A stretch of DNA of 64,000 nucleotides from Lachnospiraceae bacterium AC2031 (GCA_000687975.1 JIAB01000001.1:2270001-2334000), one strand, 5' to 3'. Shown: positions 24,748-33,535, numbered from the stretch's first letter. Made by a program: numbers and translations. The notes: generated from the letters alone by a model not told the origin.

Positions 24748-25263
24748 TTGCCGAATCTTGTGAAGATTGGCTACGACAAGAAGATCGTAGACATTATATA
24801 TGAATATGGCTCGGATATTCTTGCTAACGAGAAGTTCCAGAAGGAAAAGGATTATATCCAGCATGGAACTACCACAACTTATGCGCATTCCCTATGTGTT
24901 GCGTATATGAGCGTGTGGCTTGCAGTGAGAAATCGTCATGAGGTGGATATGAGGAGTGTGGTAAGAGGTGCTCTCTTACATGACTACTTCCTTTATGACT
25001 GGCATGAAAAGAATGAGTACCATAATCTTCATGGTTATACTCATGCGAAACGTGCTATGCAGAATGCCAGAAGAGATTTTAATATAAGTTCAAAGGAAGC
25101 TCAGATAATATATTGTCATATGTTTCCTTTAAATCTAACACGTGTACCTAAGTCACGTGAGGCAAGACTTGTATGTATTGCCGATAAGATGGTGGCAGGC
25201 AGTGAGACCCTGCTCATCATGCAATATAGCCAGGCTATGTCTGGACAAACAGCAACAATATAA
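24748..25263 (+). CDS. HD-domain protein (phosphohydrolase-like)
   Basis: 171 residues starting at TTG (24748), chosen because TAGGAGG lies 8 bases upstream and no ATG fits. HD metal-ligand pattern: TYAHSLCVAYMS (His), GALLHDYFLYDWHE (HD), HGYTHAKRA and IYCHMFPL. A final DKMVAG Asp is also typical. HD phosphohydrolases cleave phosphate esters of nucleotides; the substrate is unknown. Not YqeK-like by length. Confidence 0.82.
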   Translation: MPNLVKIGYDKKIVDIIYEYGSDILANEKFQKEKDYIQHGTTTTYAHSLCVAYMSVWLAVRNRHEVDMRSVVRGALLHDYFLYDWHEKNEYHNLHGYTHAKRAMQNARRDFNISSKEAQIIYCHMFPLNLTRVPKSREARLVCIADKMVAGSETLLIMQYSQAMSGQTATI

Positions 25264-25268
25264 AAAAA

Positions 25269-25317
25269 GTGCAGAAGGGGACAGACCTTGGTGCAATGGG
25301 GTCAGTCCCCACTGCAC
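25269..25317. repeat. GGGGACAGACC / GGTCAGTCCCC palindromic element
   Basis: Outer arms GTGCAG and CTGCAC, inner arms GGGGACAGACC (25277-25287) and GGTCAGTCCCC (25300-25310) with one A/A mismatch, and a TTGGTGCAATGG loop. It fills almost the whole gap between the HD gene and citrate synthase and may also be a terminator or leader hairpin. Resembles REP-like elements reported in Clostridia (from memory). Confidence 0.75.
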
Positions 25318-25333
25318 ATTTATGGAGAAAATT

Positions 25334-26698
25334 ATGTCAGAATTTACAGCAAATACAGCATCAAGAGAGATACAGAGACTCTCAAAGATGTGTGTAGACA
25401 ACAATCATATAGAACAGTCACTTTATGATAAGTACCAGGTTAAGCGTGGACTTCGCGAGCCAAGTGGCAAGGGCGTCCTTACTGGACTTACAGAAATCTC
25501 AACTGTTATTGGTTCTAAGGAAATCGATGGAGTTCTTACTCCTACAGAAGGTGAGCTTCGTTACCGTGGAATCGATGTTAATGAGCTGGTTGAAGGATTT
25601 ACTAATGGTCATAGATATGGCTATGAAGAGATAGTTTATCTTCTTCTTTTTGGTTCTCTTCCTAATCAGGCTGAGCTGGATAAGTTCAATCAGCTGATGG
25701 GTTATAACAGAAAGCTTCCACCAGATTTCGTAGAGGATGTTATCCTTAAGAATCCTAATAAGGATGTTATGAATGCTATGTCCCAGGCGGTTCTTGCGCT
25801 AAATGGATACGACAAGCGTTCAGATGATACAGATATACCAAATGTGCTCCGTCAGAGCATTAGTCTTATTGCGACTATGCCAATGATCGCAGCGTATTCA
25901 TATCTTTCATATCGTCATTACATGCTGAGACGAGGTCTCTATCTGCATAATCCAAAGCCTGAGCTTTCAACTGCAGAGAATCTTCTCAGAATGCTTAGAC
26001 AGGATAAGAAGTACGATGAGGCAGAGGCAAAGCTACTGGATATGGCGCTGGTGCTTCATGCCGAGCATGGTGGTGGTAATAATTCCACATTTACTACTCA
26101 CGTAGTAACTTCATCTGGAACAGATACTTATTCAGCTATGGCTGCATCTCTTTGTTCACTTAAGGGACCAAAGCATGGTGGTGCCAATATCAAGGCTATG
26201 AAGATGTTCCAGGATATCAAGGCAAATGTAAAAGACTGGTACGACGATGATGAGATAGCAGCGTACCTTAAGAGAATTCTCGAGAAAGATGCATTTGACC
26301 ATTCAGGCCTTATTTATGGAATGGGTCATGCAGTATATTCACTCTCTGATCCTAGAGCAAAGATTCTAAAGAAGTATACTTTGGAACTTGCTGAGAGAAA
26401 GGGTAGAGAGAATGAGGCTCATCTCTATAAGACAGTAGAGGAGCTGGCGCCTAAGGTTATCGCTGAAAAGCGTAAGATTTATAAGGGTGTATGTACGAAC
26501 ATTGATTTCTACAGTGGATTTGCATACGACATGCTGGGAATTCCAGAAGAGTTTATTACACCTCTGTTTGCGATTGCACGTGTTGCGGGATGGAGTGCAC
26601 ATCGTATCGAGGAACTGATCTGCGACAGCAAGATCATTCGTCCGGCCTACAAATCTGTGGCAGCGGACGCATCCTATATACCAATAACTGATCGTTAA
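25334..26698 (+). CDS. gltA: Citrate synthase
   Basis: 454 residues from the ATG at 25334 (GGAG 7 bases upstream; MSEFTANT start). Condenses acetyl-CoA and oxaloacetate. Motifs: LTPTEGELRYRGID (substrate/dimer region), LHAEHGGGNNSTFTTHVV (active-site His), KGPKHGGANIKAM (active-site His), GMGHAVYSLSDPRAKI (His/Asp). Its stop is followed by a 37-bp palindrome shared as a terminator with the convergent icd. No aconitase gene is in the window. Confidence 0.95.
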   Translation: MSEFTANTASREIQRLSKMCVDNNHIEQSLYDKYQVKRGLREPSGKGVLTGLTEISTVIGSKEIDGVLTPTEGELRYRGIDVNELVEGFTNGHRYGYEEIVYLLLFGSLPNQAELDKFNQLMGYNRKLPPDFVEDVILKNPNKDVMNAMSQAVLALNGYDKRSDDTDIPNVLRQSISLIATMPMIAAYSYLSYRHYMLRRGLYLHNPKPELSTAENLLRMLRQDKKYDEAEAKLLDMALVLHAEHGGGNNSTFTTHVVTSSGTDTYSAMAASLCSLKGPKHGGANIKAMKMFQDIKANVKDWYDDDEIAAYLKRILEKDAFDHSGLIYGMGHAVYSLSDPRAKILKKYTLELAERKGRENEAHLYKTVEELAPKVIAEKRKIYKGVCTNIDFYSGFAYDMLGIPEEFITPLFAIARVAGWSAHRIEELICDSKIIRPAYKSVAADASYIPITDR

Positions 26699-26704
26699 TT
26701 AAAA

Positions 26705-26741
26705 AATGAGTCGAAACGGCTTTGAGCTGTTTCGACTCATT
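26705..26741. repeat. 37-bp palindrome family, copy 2 (bidirectional terminator)
   Basis: AATGAGTCGAAACGGCT - TTG - AGCTGTTTCGACTCATT: near-perfect 17-bp arms. It sits between the convergent gltA and icd stops with A-run and T-run flanks, so it probably terminates both. Confidence 0.85.
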
Positions 26742-26757
26742 TCGATTTATATTGAAT

Positions 26758-27963
26758 TTACATTGATTCAAGTGTTGTACGAATAGCTTTGATGAAGTCC
26801 TGAGTGTTAAGTGTTGTAACATTCTCAAGCTCTGTGATAAGTGCAAGGTCTTTAGTCATTGTACCGCCCTCGATAGTAGCGATTGTTGCCTTCTCAAGCT
26901 TATCAGCAAATGCCATAAGATCCTTGTTTCCATCAAGCTCGCCGCGCTTTCTAAGTGCGCCTGTCCAAGCGAAGATTGTAGCAACTGGGTTTGTTGATGT
27001 CTCTTCACCCTTAAGATGCTTGTAGTAATGTCTCTGAACAGTTCCGTGTGCAGCTTCGTATTCGTAAACACCCTTAGGTGAAACTAGTACAGAAGTCATC
27101 ATTGCGAGTGAACCAAATGCTGATGAAAGCATATCACTCATTACGTCACCGTCGTAGTTCTTACAAGCCCAGATGAATCCGCCCTTTGACTTCATTACGC
27201 GGGCAACTGCATCATCGATAAGTGTGTAGAAGTACTCGATACCAGCGGCATCAAACTTCTCTTTATATTCAGCGTCGAATATCTCCTGGAAGATATCCTT
27301 AAATGTATGATCATACTTCTTTGAGATTGTATCCTTTGTAGCAAACCAGAGGCTCTGCTTTGTATCAAGTGCATATGTGAAGCAGCTTCTAGCAAAGCTT
27401 TCGATAGATGGGCAAAGGTTGTGCATTCCCTGAACAACTCCTGGTCCGTCAAACTCATGAACGAGTACTGACTCCTGAGTTCCGTCTGCAGCTGTGTAAA
27501 CAAGCTCAACCTTACCTGCTCCTGGGATCTTCATCTCGCTAGCCTTATATACATCGCCGTATGCGTGTCTTGCGATAGTGATTGGCTGCTCCCAGTTTCT
27601 AACACAAGGAGTGATTCCCTTAACCTGGATAGGTGCTCTGAAAACTGTACCATCAAGGATTGCTCTGATTGTTCCGTTAGGGCTCTTCCACATTTCCTTA
27701 AGGTTGTACTCCTCAACACGAGCAGCGTTAGGAGTGATTGTTGCACACTTTACTGCAACCTTGTATTTCTCTGTAGCGTAAGCTGAGTCCTTTGTTACCT
27801 GATCATCAGTCTCGTTACGATGCTCGAGGCCAAGATCATAGTACTCAGTGTTAAGTTCGATAAATGGATTCAGAAGTTCGTCCTTGATAAGCTGCCAGAG
27901 GATTCTGGTCATCTCGTCTCCATCCATCTCGACTAGTGGGGTAGTCATCTTAATCTTTTCCAT
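26758..27963 (-). CDS. icd: NADP-dependent isocitrate dehydrogenase (homodimeric, eukaryote-like type)
   Basis: 401 residues from the ATG at 27963 (AGGAGG 8 bases upstream; [18 protein letters not shown]). A longer in-frame start at 28074 would run through a repeat and is rejected. Oxidatively decarboxylates isocitrate to 2-oxoglutarate. Signatures: [14 protein letters not shown] (substrate phosphorylation-loop region), [17 protein letters not shown] (metal-binding Asp), [13 protein letters not shown] (NADP). The sequence type is the mitochondrial/cytosolic-like IDH subfamily common in gut Firmicutes. Confidence 0.95.
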   Translation of the reverse strand: MEKIKMTTPLVEMDGDEMTRILWQLIKDELLNPFIELNTEYYDLGLEHRNETDDQVTKDSAYATEKYKVAVKCATITPNAARVEEYNLKEMWKSPNGTIRAILDGTVFRAPIQVKGITPCVRNWEQPITIARHAYGDVYKASEMKIPGAGKVELVYTAADGTQESVLVHEFDGPGVVQGMHNLCPSIESFARSCFTYALDTKQSLWFATKDTISKKYDHTFKDIFQEIFDAEYKEKFDAAGIEYFYTLIDDAVARVMKSKGGFIWACKNYDGDVMSDMLSSAFGSLAMMTSVLVSPKGVYEYEAAHGTVQRHYYKHLKGEETSTNPVATIFAWTGALRKRGELDGNKDLMAFADKLEKATIATIEGGTMTKDLALITELENVTTLNTQDFIKAIRTTLESM

Positions 27964-27987
27964 CTGTTTTTCCTCCTTGTATATATC

Positions 27988-28024
27988 AATGAGTCGATTT
28001 GGCTCTCTCGCCATTTGACTCATT
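27988..28024. repeat. 37-bp palindrome family, copy 3
   Basis: AATGAGTC...GGCTCTCTCGCC...GACTCATT, between the end of the HAD gene and the icd ribosome site. A diverged second copy follows at once (28027-28062). Confidence 0.85.
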
Positions 28025-28026
28025 TT

Positions 28027-28062
28027 TGAGTCGGTGGGCTGAAAGCTACTTTGACTCGTTTT
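28027..28062. repeat. Diverged palindrome copy overlapping a gene end
   Basis: TTGAGTC...GGGCT-GAA-AGCT...GACTCGTT. It includes the stop codon and last codons of the minus-strand HAD gene (ENESK). Confidence 0.55.
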
Positions 28063-28858
28063 CAAGTTCTTCAAGTAGTTTTAACAGGACTTCGGTTTCG
28101 CCGTTTTCTTTGAGTGGTGGGGCAATGTGCTTAGCGGCTGCCTTCACCTCGTCTCTGGCGCTTCCGATAGCATAGCTCTCTTCGGCAGCAGCAAGCAGGC
28201 CAAGGTCATTTAGGTTGTCGCCAAATGCCATAGTCTCTTCTCGGGTAATTCCGAGTTGCTTCTGAAGTGACTTCAGGGAGCTTCCCTTATCAGCGTTGAG
28301 TCCTGTAACATCCATCCACATGATACCTGCGCTGGCAATCTTGAAGTGGGACTTCCATTTGTCTGTGAACCACTCGTTTACGATAGCCTCAGCATTATCC
28401 TTGTGATAGATCGAAAGTTTAACAATGTCCTCTTTGATGTGAGTTTCAAAATCGCCTACCACCTCAATGTTAAAGCGGTAAGAATCGCGCATCCAGTAGA
28501 ACATCTCACTTTTGTCCTCGCAGTAAGCTGTGTCCAGACCACTCAGCATGATATCGCAGTCCTTAAGCTTCTTCACGTCTGCAACCATCTGGAAGAGAAG
28601 ATTGCGGTCGATAACGTGCTTGTCGTAGACCTTCTTTGTGTTACGGACAACAGTGCCGCCTTCGGTGATATAGTAGATATCCTCGCTGACAGGCGCAAAA
28701 AGACGGGCCATGCTGGCAAACTGTCTGCCGCTGGCACCGACAAATGTTATTCCGTGCTCTTTCAGTCTTCGAATAACGTCGAATATTCTTTTGTCGATTT
28801 CAGATGTGCCATCAGGAACCAGAGTTCCGTCGATGTCACTGGCGATTAATTTTATCAT
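28046..28858 (-). CDS. Cof-type HAD-IIB phosphatase
   Basis: 270 residues. Motif I DIDGTLV (8-14) with the Asp nucleophile, motif II VGASGRQ (about 40-46), motif III Lys region, motif [12 protein letters not shown] (about 218-227). Cof-type hydrolases remove phosphate from sugar phosphates, nucleotides or cofactors; the substrate is unknown. It is read into icd with an intervening palindrome and may share an operon with it. Its last residues are encoded by a repeat copy. Confidence 0.9.
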   Translation of the reverse strand: MIKLIASDIDGTLVPDGTSEIDKRIFDVIRRLKEHGITFVGASGRQFASMARLFAPVSEDIYYITEGGTVVRNTKKVYDKHVIDRNLLFQMVADVKKLKDCDIMLSGLDTAYCEDKSEMFYWMRDSYRFNIEVVGDFETHIKEDIVKLSIYHKDNAEAIVNEWFTDKWKSHFKIASAGIMWMDVTGLNADKGSSLKSLQKQLGITREETMAFGDNLNDLGLLAAAEESYAIGSARDEVKAAAKHIAPPLKENGETEVLLKLLEELENESK

Positions 28859-28943
28859 CTATTAAACCTTTGCTTTTATTTCGGCATTTATTTTACTAAA
28901 CCCCCTCGTATATGCAACCAATATTTATCTTTCTTTCGATTTG

Positions 28944-28952
28944 TGCTAGAAT
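28944..28952 (+). promoter_or_regulatory. Extended -10 promoter of the YcxB-like/birA pair
   Basis: TGCTAGAAT, overlapping the first bases of palindrome copy 4, so the palindrome would be transcribed in the leader. Confidence 0.45.
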
Positions 28953-28986
28953 GAGTCAGAACGGCTCAGAGCCAAATCGACTCATT
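28950..28986. repeat. 37-bp palindrome family, copy 4
   Basis: AATGAGTCAGAACGGCT...AGCCAAATCGACTCATT. Lies just upstream of the ribosome site for 29003. Confidence 0.88.
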
Positions 28987-29002
28987 CGTGAAAGGTTTAA
29001 GA

Positions 29003-29491
29003 ATGTATAGGTATCATGTGAATAAAAGGGGCAGGACCAGATTTACCTTTAGGTTCCTTGGCTTAGTTATAATACTGATCTCGGCGCTGCAGGTGGTGCT
29101 TTTTGTTATGGGCTACGGCCGTGGTTATAAGATCGGTAATATCATAGCATTTATCCTGATGCTTTACGGAATCTATATCTTTATCAATTCCTTCAGGGCA
29201 AATGCATACGACATGGATTTCGAGTTTAACGACGAGAACTTTGTGGTTCATACCAAGTGGGGTGACAGAACCCACAAGTATGGTGATGTGGATGACATAT
29301 CCCATGTTATTCCTGAGAACGAGATGATCTACAGTATTCTCCATATCAGCGTAGATAAAAAAAATTACGTGATCCCATTTTCCTATAAGAAGGAAGTGGC
29401 GGACACAATATATACCTACGTGAACGACAGAGTTATTGCCGAAAAATTAAGTGAAGATATAGAAGGTGATAAGAGTGACGGAAGCAAGTAG
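29003..29491 (+). CDS. Small two-TM protein (YcxB-like domain), unknown function
   Basis: 162 residues. The ATG at 29003 has AAAGG 7 bases upstream; a GTG at 28988 is less likely. Two TM segments (about 15-60) are followed by a soluble beta-rich domain with FEFNDENFVVHTKWGDRTHKY, the pattern of YcxB-like/PH-like domains in Firmicutes. It overlaps the start of birA. Confidence 0.7.
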   Translation: MYRYHVNKRGRTRFTFRFLGLVIILISALQVVLFVMGYGRGYKIGNIIAFILMLYGIYIFINSFRANAYDMDFEFNDENFVVHTKWGDRTHKYGDVDDISHVIPENEMIYSILHISVDKKNYVIPFSYKKEVADTIYTYVNDRVIAEKLSEDIEGDKSDGSK

Positions 29492-30329
29492 ACGAAAGAT
29501 GGAGTCTATGGAGCAGTTTCTAGGGGTAAAGGTTCATCTATATGAAAAGACTGACTCCACTAACCTGAGAGCAAAGGAGTATGTTCAGGCGCTTATAGAA
29601 AAAAAGAATACAGACAGGATAAATGAAATCTTCCTGGCTGATCAGCAGACCGAAGGACGTGGACGACTTGGCCGCTCCTGGCAGTCTCCGCCAGAAACGG
29701 GAATATGGATGTCGTATCTCACAAACCCGAATGTGCCAGCTGATAAAATCTCCTGTGTAACACTTCTGGCGGCCATGGGAATAGCAAGAACTGTGAAGTT
29801 CTACTCTTTGAAAAGATCCATATTCAATGTGGACGCAAAGATCAAGTGGCCTAACGATATCATAATAAATGGGAAGAAAATCTGCGGTATCCTAAGTGAG
29901 CTGGTGACTGATCCAGACACTGGAATGAACTATGTGATCTGTGGGATCGGGATAAATGTTAATACCAGGAGTTTCGATACCGAAGAATGCAGATATGCTT
30001 CATCTCTATACAGAGAGTCAGGAATTACCTGGGACCGTGAGGAACTTACTTTCGGTGTTATTTATAACATAAAGGAGTTCATGCGAAGCTTCGAGATTGA
30101 GAAGGGACTGGAATTCATTGTCCCTGATTACAACAACATGCTGGTGAATAAGGATCAGGAGGTAATTCTCTCGTCTATGAATCCTGAGATTCAGGCCGGG
30201 CTTGAACCTCGTTACATCGCCAGAGGTATAGATAAGACAGGGGCTCTTCTTGTGGAGAATTCTGCGGGTGAGATAATCCCGATCACCAGTGGGGAAGTAT
30301 CAGTCCGCGGACTGTATGGCTATACTTAA
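29475..30329 (+). CDS. birA: Biotin--[acetyl-CoA-carboxylase] ligase, monofunctional
   Basis: About 284 residues. Catalytic domain only: TDSTNLRAKEY, GRGRLGRSWQS (biotinyl-AMP loop), KWPNDIIINGKKICGILSE and GIGINVN, then a C-terminal SH3-like domain (TGALLVEN...ITSGEVSVRG). No N-terminal HTH, so it should not regulate transcription as E. coli BirA does. Start is uncertain: GTG 29475 has AAGG 8 bases upstream and is preferred over GTG 29466 and ATGs at 29499 and 29508. Confidence 0.88.
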   Translation: MTEASRRKMESMEQFLGVKVHLYEKTDSTNLRAKEYVQALIEKKNTDRINEIFLADQQTEGRGRLGRSWQSPPETGIWMSYLTNPNVPADKISCVTLLAAMGIARTVKFYSLKRSIFNVDAKIKWPNDIIINGKKICGILSELVTDPDTGMNYVICGIGINVNTRSFDTEECRYASSLYRESGITWDREELTFGVIYNIKEFMRSFEIEKGLEFIVPDYNNMLVNKDQEVILSSMNPEIQAGLEPRYIARGIDKTGALLVENSAGEIIPITSGEVSVRGLYGYT

Positions 30330-30341
30330 ATATGTTTACAG

Positions 30342-30378
30342 AATGAGTCAAAAGGGCTTTGAGCCAAATTGACTCATT
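30342..30378. repeat. 37-bp palindrome family, copy 5
   Basis: AATGAGTCAAAAGGGCT-TTG-AGCCAAATTGACTCATT. The right arm contains TTGACT, used as the -35 box below. Confidence 0.9.
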
Positions 30379-30397
30379 TTTGTAGTTTTGTTATAAT
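30369..30397 (+). promoter_or_regulatory. Promoter of the amylase operon with -35 inside a repeat
   Basis: TTGACT (30369-30374, in palindrome copy 5), 17-nt spacer, TGT-TATAAT (TATAAT 30392-30397, extended -10). One of the best promoters in the window. Confidence 0.75.
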
Positions 30398-30407
30398 TAT
30401 TATTTAG

Positions 30408-30421
30408 TTTAACGCGTTAAA
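30408..30421. promoter_or_regulatory. LacI/GalR-type operator candidate
   Basis: TTTAACGCGTTAAA, a perfect 14-bp palindrome with central CG, just downstream of the expected transcription start and 40 bases before the start codon. Typical geometry for a sugar-responsive LacI-family repressor. Confidence 0.6.
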
Positions 30422-30460
30422 GTTATCAAGTACCGAAGTATTAATACTATGGAGGCGGAT

Positions 30461-31867
30461 ATGATCGATAATGGAATAATGATGCAGGCTTTCGAGTGGT
30501 ACATGAAGTCTGAACCAGGCCTTTGGACCACGTTGAAAAATGATGCAGCAAAGCTTAGCAAGGTTGGCGTTACATCAATGTGGCTGCCTCCTGCATATAA
30601 AGGTGTAGCAGGTAAAGATGATTCAGGCTACACAGTTTATGATCTGTATGATCTGGGCGAGTTTGATCAGAAGGGTACCGTTAGAACTAAGTACGGAACC
30701 AAGAAGGAATACCTGGATGCGATAGCCGCACTTCAGAAGGTCGGAATAAATGTATACGCAGACGTTGTGCTGAGTCGTAGGATGGGCGCTGATGAGGTTG
30801 AAGAAGTTTCGGCTAAGGAATTCAACGAAGTAAATAGATACCAGATGGTTGGTGAGAATAAGACTATCGGCGCAAATACGAAGTTTACTTTCCCGGGCAG
30901 AAAGAACAAATATTCTGATTTCGTCTGGAACTGGTCCCATTTTTCTGGTATCAACTGGAACCGTGATGACAATGATCAAAACAATAAATTTGATTACATG
31001 ATTGGCTCGGATATTGATTTTGATAACCGAGAGGTTTTTGAAGAATTAGTCAGATGGGCTATATGGTATGTGGATATTACTGGAATTGATGGCTTTAGAC
31101 TGGATGATGTAAAGAGCATTCCTGCTTCCTTCTATAGAGACTTCCTCTACACAGTCAGAGAGAAGACAGAGAAGGAACTGTTCGCGGTTGGACAGTACTG
31201 GAATGGCGATGTAGCGAAGCTAGGAGATTATCTTGATGAGATCCATTCAGAGGCATCACTCTTCGATGTTCCGCTCCATTATAATCTGTACCATGCTTCA
31301 AAGGCAGGCGGAGCTTACGATCTTAGAACGATACTTGATAATACAATGATGAGTTCAAATCCTATGAAGGCTGTTACCTTCGTAGATAATCATGATACAC
31401 AGCCAGATCAGCTGATGGAAAGCTACGTTGAAGACTGGTTTAAGCCTATGGCTTATGCACTGATCCTGCTGAGACGAGAAGGCTACCCATGTGTATTCTA
31501 TGGCGATTACAAGGGTATTCCTCATAGCAAGATCAAGTCAAAGAAGCAGATGCTGGACAAGCTGATGAAGCTCCGCAAGGAAAAGGCTTACGGAGAGCAG
31601 CATGACTACTTCGATCATCCTAATTGTATAGGCTGGACCCGTGAGGGCGATGCTGACCATAAGGATTCAGGACTTGCAGTAGTAATCTCGGATGGCGAAG
31701 GCGGCACAAAGAGAATGTATGTTGGAAAGCATTTTGCTGGAAAGCACTTCTCAGATGTAATGGGAAATGCAAAGTACAACATTAAGATAGATGAATATGG
31801 CTTTGGTGACTTCTATGTTAACAGAGCTGCGGTATCAGTATGGGTTCACAAGGAACCTAGTAGATAG
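30461..31867 (+). CDS. Alpha-amylase-like (GH13) protein with altered catalytic residues
   Basis: 468 residues from ATG 30461 (GGAGG 5 bases upstream; an ATG at 30449 is possible). No signal peptide, so cytoplasmic. The fold resembles GH13_5 amylases: MMQAFEWYM, SMWLPPAYKG, GFRLD (nucleophile Asp215), FVDNHDTQ (Asp312). But region I reads DVVLSR where DVVxNH is usual (S105, R106), the general acid Glu in A-E-Y-W is Gln245 (VGQYW), and the region II K-H reads KS (Ser219). It may bind rather than cleave glucan. The gene is under a LacI-type operator and followed by a YerC-like regulator gene. Confidence 0.85.
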   Translation: MIDNGIMMQAFEWYMKSEPGLWTTLKNDAAKLSKVGVTSMWLPPAYKGVAGKDDSGYTVYDLYDLGEFDQKGTVRTKYGTKKEYLDAIAALQKVGINVYADVVLSRRMGADEVEEVSAKEFNEVNRYQMVGENKTIGANTKFTFPGRKNKYSDFVWNWSHFSGINWNRDDNDQNNKFDYMIGSDIDFDNREVFEELVRWAIWYVDITGIDGFRLDDVKSIPASFYRDFLYTVREKTEKELFAVGQYWNGDVAKLGDYLDEIHSEASLFDVPLHYNLYHASKAGGAYDLRTILDNTMMSSNPMKAVTFVDNHDTQPDQLMESYVEDWFKPMAYALILLRREGYPCVFYGDYKGIPHSKIKSKKQMLDKLMKLRKEKAYGEQHDYFDHPNCIGWTREGDADHKDSGLAVVISDGEGGTKRMYVGKHFAGKHFSDVMGNAKYNIKIDEYGFGDFYVNRAAVSVWVHKEPSR

Positions 31868-31880
31868 AAAGGATTAAAGT

Positions 31881-32183
31881 ATGGGCAAAACTGTAAGAAC
31901 AGAGGCAGTTGACGATCTCTTCGATGCAATAATGACTCTGAAGGATCGTGAGGAGTTCTATAGCTTTTTTGAAGATATATGCACGACAAATGAGATTCTT
32001 TCCATCGCAGAGCGTTTCGAAGTGGCTAAGCTTCTCTATCAGAACAATACATATATCGAGATTGCTAAAAAGACTGGAGCATCAACTGCAACCATCAGTA
32101 GAGTAAACCGCTTCCTTAACAGTGGAAATGGAAGCTGTGATTTTATATTCGAAAGAATGGGAATAGAAAAGAAGAAGGGGTGA
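31881..32183 (+). CDS. YerC/YecD family TrpR-related protein
   Basis: 100 residues, the whole family length. TrpR-like HTH: FEDICTTNEILSIAERFEVAKLL and YIEIAKKTGASTATISRVNRFL (recognition helix, about 58-79). Such proteins are putative DNA-binding regulators in Firmicutes with no settled target. It starts 13 bases after the amylase-like gene (AAAGG upstream) and may be cotranscribed. Confidence 0.9.
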   Translation: MGKTVRTEAVDDLFDAIMTLKDREEFYSFFEDICTTNEILSIAERFEVAKLLYQNNTYIEIAKKTGASTATISRVNRFLNSGNGSCDFIFERMGIEKKKG

Positions 32184-32191
32184 TGACTTAA

Positions 32192-33535
32192 GTGGACCCG
32201 AGTGATATTTTGGCCTCATGTATACTAGCTGTTTTACTTGTATTATCAGGCTTTTTCTCGTCTGCTGAGACTGCGCTCACAACTGTGAGCATAAACAAAC
32301 TAAAAACTGTAATAGATGAAGGGGGAAGGAGAGCCAAGAAGGCTGCTCTCGTTATTAAGATGAGAGAAAACTCCTCAAAGCTTTTATCGACTATTCTGAT
32401 TGGAAACAATGTGGTAAATATATCGGCATCAGCGCTGGCCACTATACTTAGTACAAAGTTTTTTGGCAGTCGATTTGTTGGTCTTGCTACCGGAATACTT
32501 ACGCTTCTTGTGCTTGTTTTCGGTGAAGTGGTACCTAAGACGCTGGCGAGCCTTAACAACCTATCCATGTCGATGGCATTTTCCAGACCAATCTATGTGT
32601 TGATGATAATCCTGACTCCTGCAATCTGGGTGCTAAATGTTATCTGCCGAGGCATCTTCTTTATTCTAAGAGTTGATCCAGACAAGAACCCAGACCAGAT
32701 GACAGAGAGCGAGCTGCTGAAGATTGTAGATGTCAGCTCGGAGGAGGGGGTAATCGAAACCTCCGAAAAGGAAATGATAAATAACGTGGTGGATTTCGGC
32801 GACGCGGTTGCAAAGGACATCATGATACCACGTGCTGATATGATGTGCGTAGATGTTAACAGCACCTACGACGAGATCATGGAACTTGTTGCAGAGGAAA
32901 ACTATTCACGTTTCCCTGTATACGAAGAGTCCCGAGATCATATCATAGGTATTCTGAATATCAAGGATCTTGTTATTGCTAATATCCAGAATAAAGATAT
33001 CATAGTCCGTGATATTATGCGTGAAGCGGCGTATGTGTATGAATACCAGCGTACTGCTCAGATATTCGCTGATATGAAGGGCTTATCGGTTACAATGTGT
33101 ATCGTGCTGGATGAGTACGGTGTTTCAGCCGGTCTTATCACTATGGAAGACCTGGTTGAGGAGATCGTTGGCGAGATCAGAGATGAGTATGACGATTACG
33201 AGGACGAAGTCATCGAAGAACTTGGTGATGGACGCTTTGAAATCGATGGTTCAGTTAAACTGGACGATATAAATGATGCAATAGGTACTGAACTGGAAAG
33301 TGAAAACTATGATTCCCTGGGCGGCCTTATGATAGAGCTGCTGGATAGACTTCCTGAGGAAGGTGACGAGGTTACGGTAGGCGATGTGAAGCTGAGGTGC
33401 CTCAGGGTAGAAAAGAACAGAGTTGAGAGAGTAGAACTTTTTGGAGAGGGCTATGGAAAGAAAAAACCAGGAAAAGAAGATAAATCAGAAACTGGAGCGG
33501 GAGAAGGAACAGGAACTGAAGAAAGAGATTCGTGA
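32192..33535 (+). CDS. CNNM/CorC-type hemolysin family membrane protein
   Basis: 447 residues starting at GTG (32192). DUF21 transmembrane domain with four hydrophobic segments (about 5-160: GFFSSAETALTTVSINKL, FGEVVPKTLA), two CBS domains (about 205-330: IMIPRADMMCVDV, YSRFPVYEE, DEYGVSAGLITMEDLVEEI) and a CorC_HlyC C-terminal domain (about 350-425). The family takes part in magnesium or other cation efflux. The acidic/Gly tail overlaps the next gene. Confidence 0.9.
   Translation: MDPSDILASCILAVLLVLSGFFSSAETALTTVSINKLKTVIDEGGRRAKKAALVIKMRENSSKLLSTILIGNNVVNISASALATILSTKFFGSRFVGLATGILTLLVLVFGEVVPKTLASLNNLSMSMAFSRPIYVLMIILTPAIWVLNVICRGIFFILRVDPDKNPDQMTESELLKIVDVSSEEGVIETSEKEMINNVVDFGDAVAKDIMIPRADMMCVDVNSTYDEIMELVAEENYSRFPVYEESRDHIIGILNIKDLVIANIQNKDIIVRDIMREAAYVYEYQRTAQIFADMKGLSVTMCIVLDEYGVSAGLITMEDLVEEIVGEIRDEYDDYEDEVIEELGDGRFEIDGSVKLDDINDAIGTELESENYDSLGGLMIELLDRLPEEGDEVTVGDVKLRCLRVEKNRVERVELFGEGYGKKKPGKEDKSETGAGEGTGTEERDS

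Noticed and set aside
27964-28074. N-terminal extension of isocitrate dehydrogenase
   Set aside because: The frame is open but runs through two repeat copies and the HAD gene end; the start at 27963 has AGGAGG and the normal family start.
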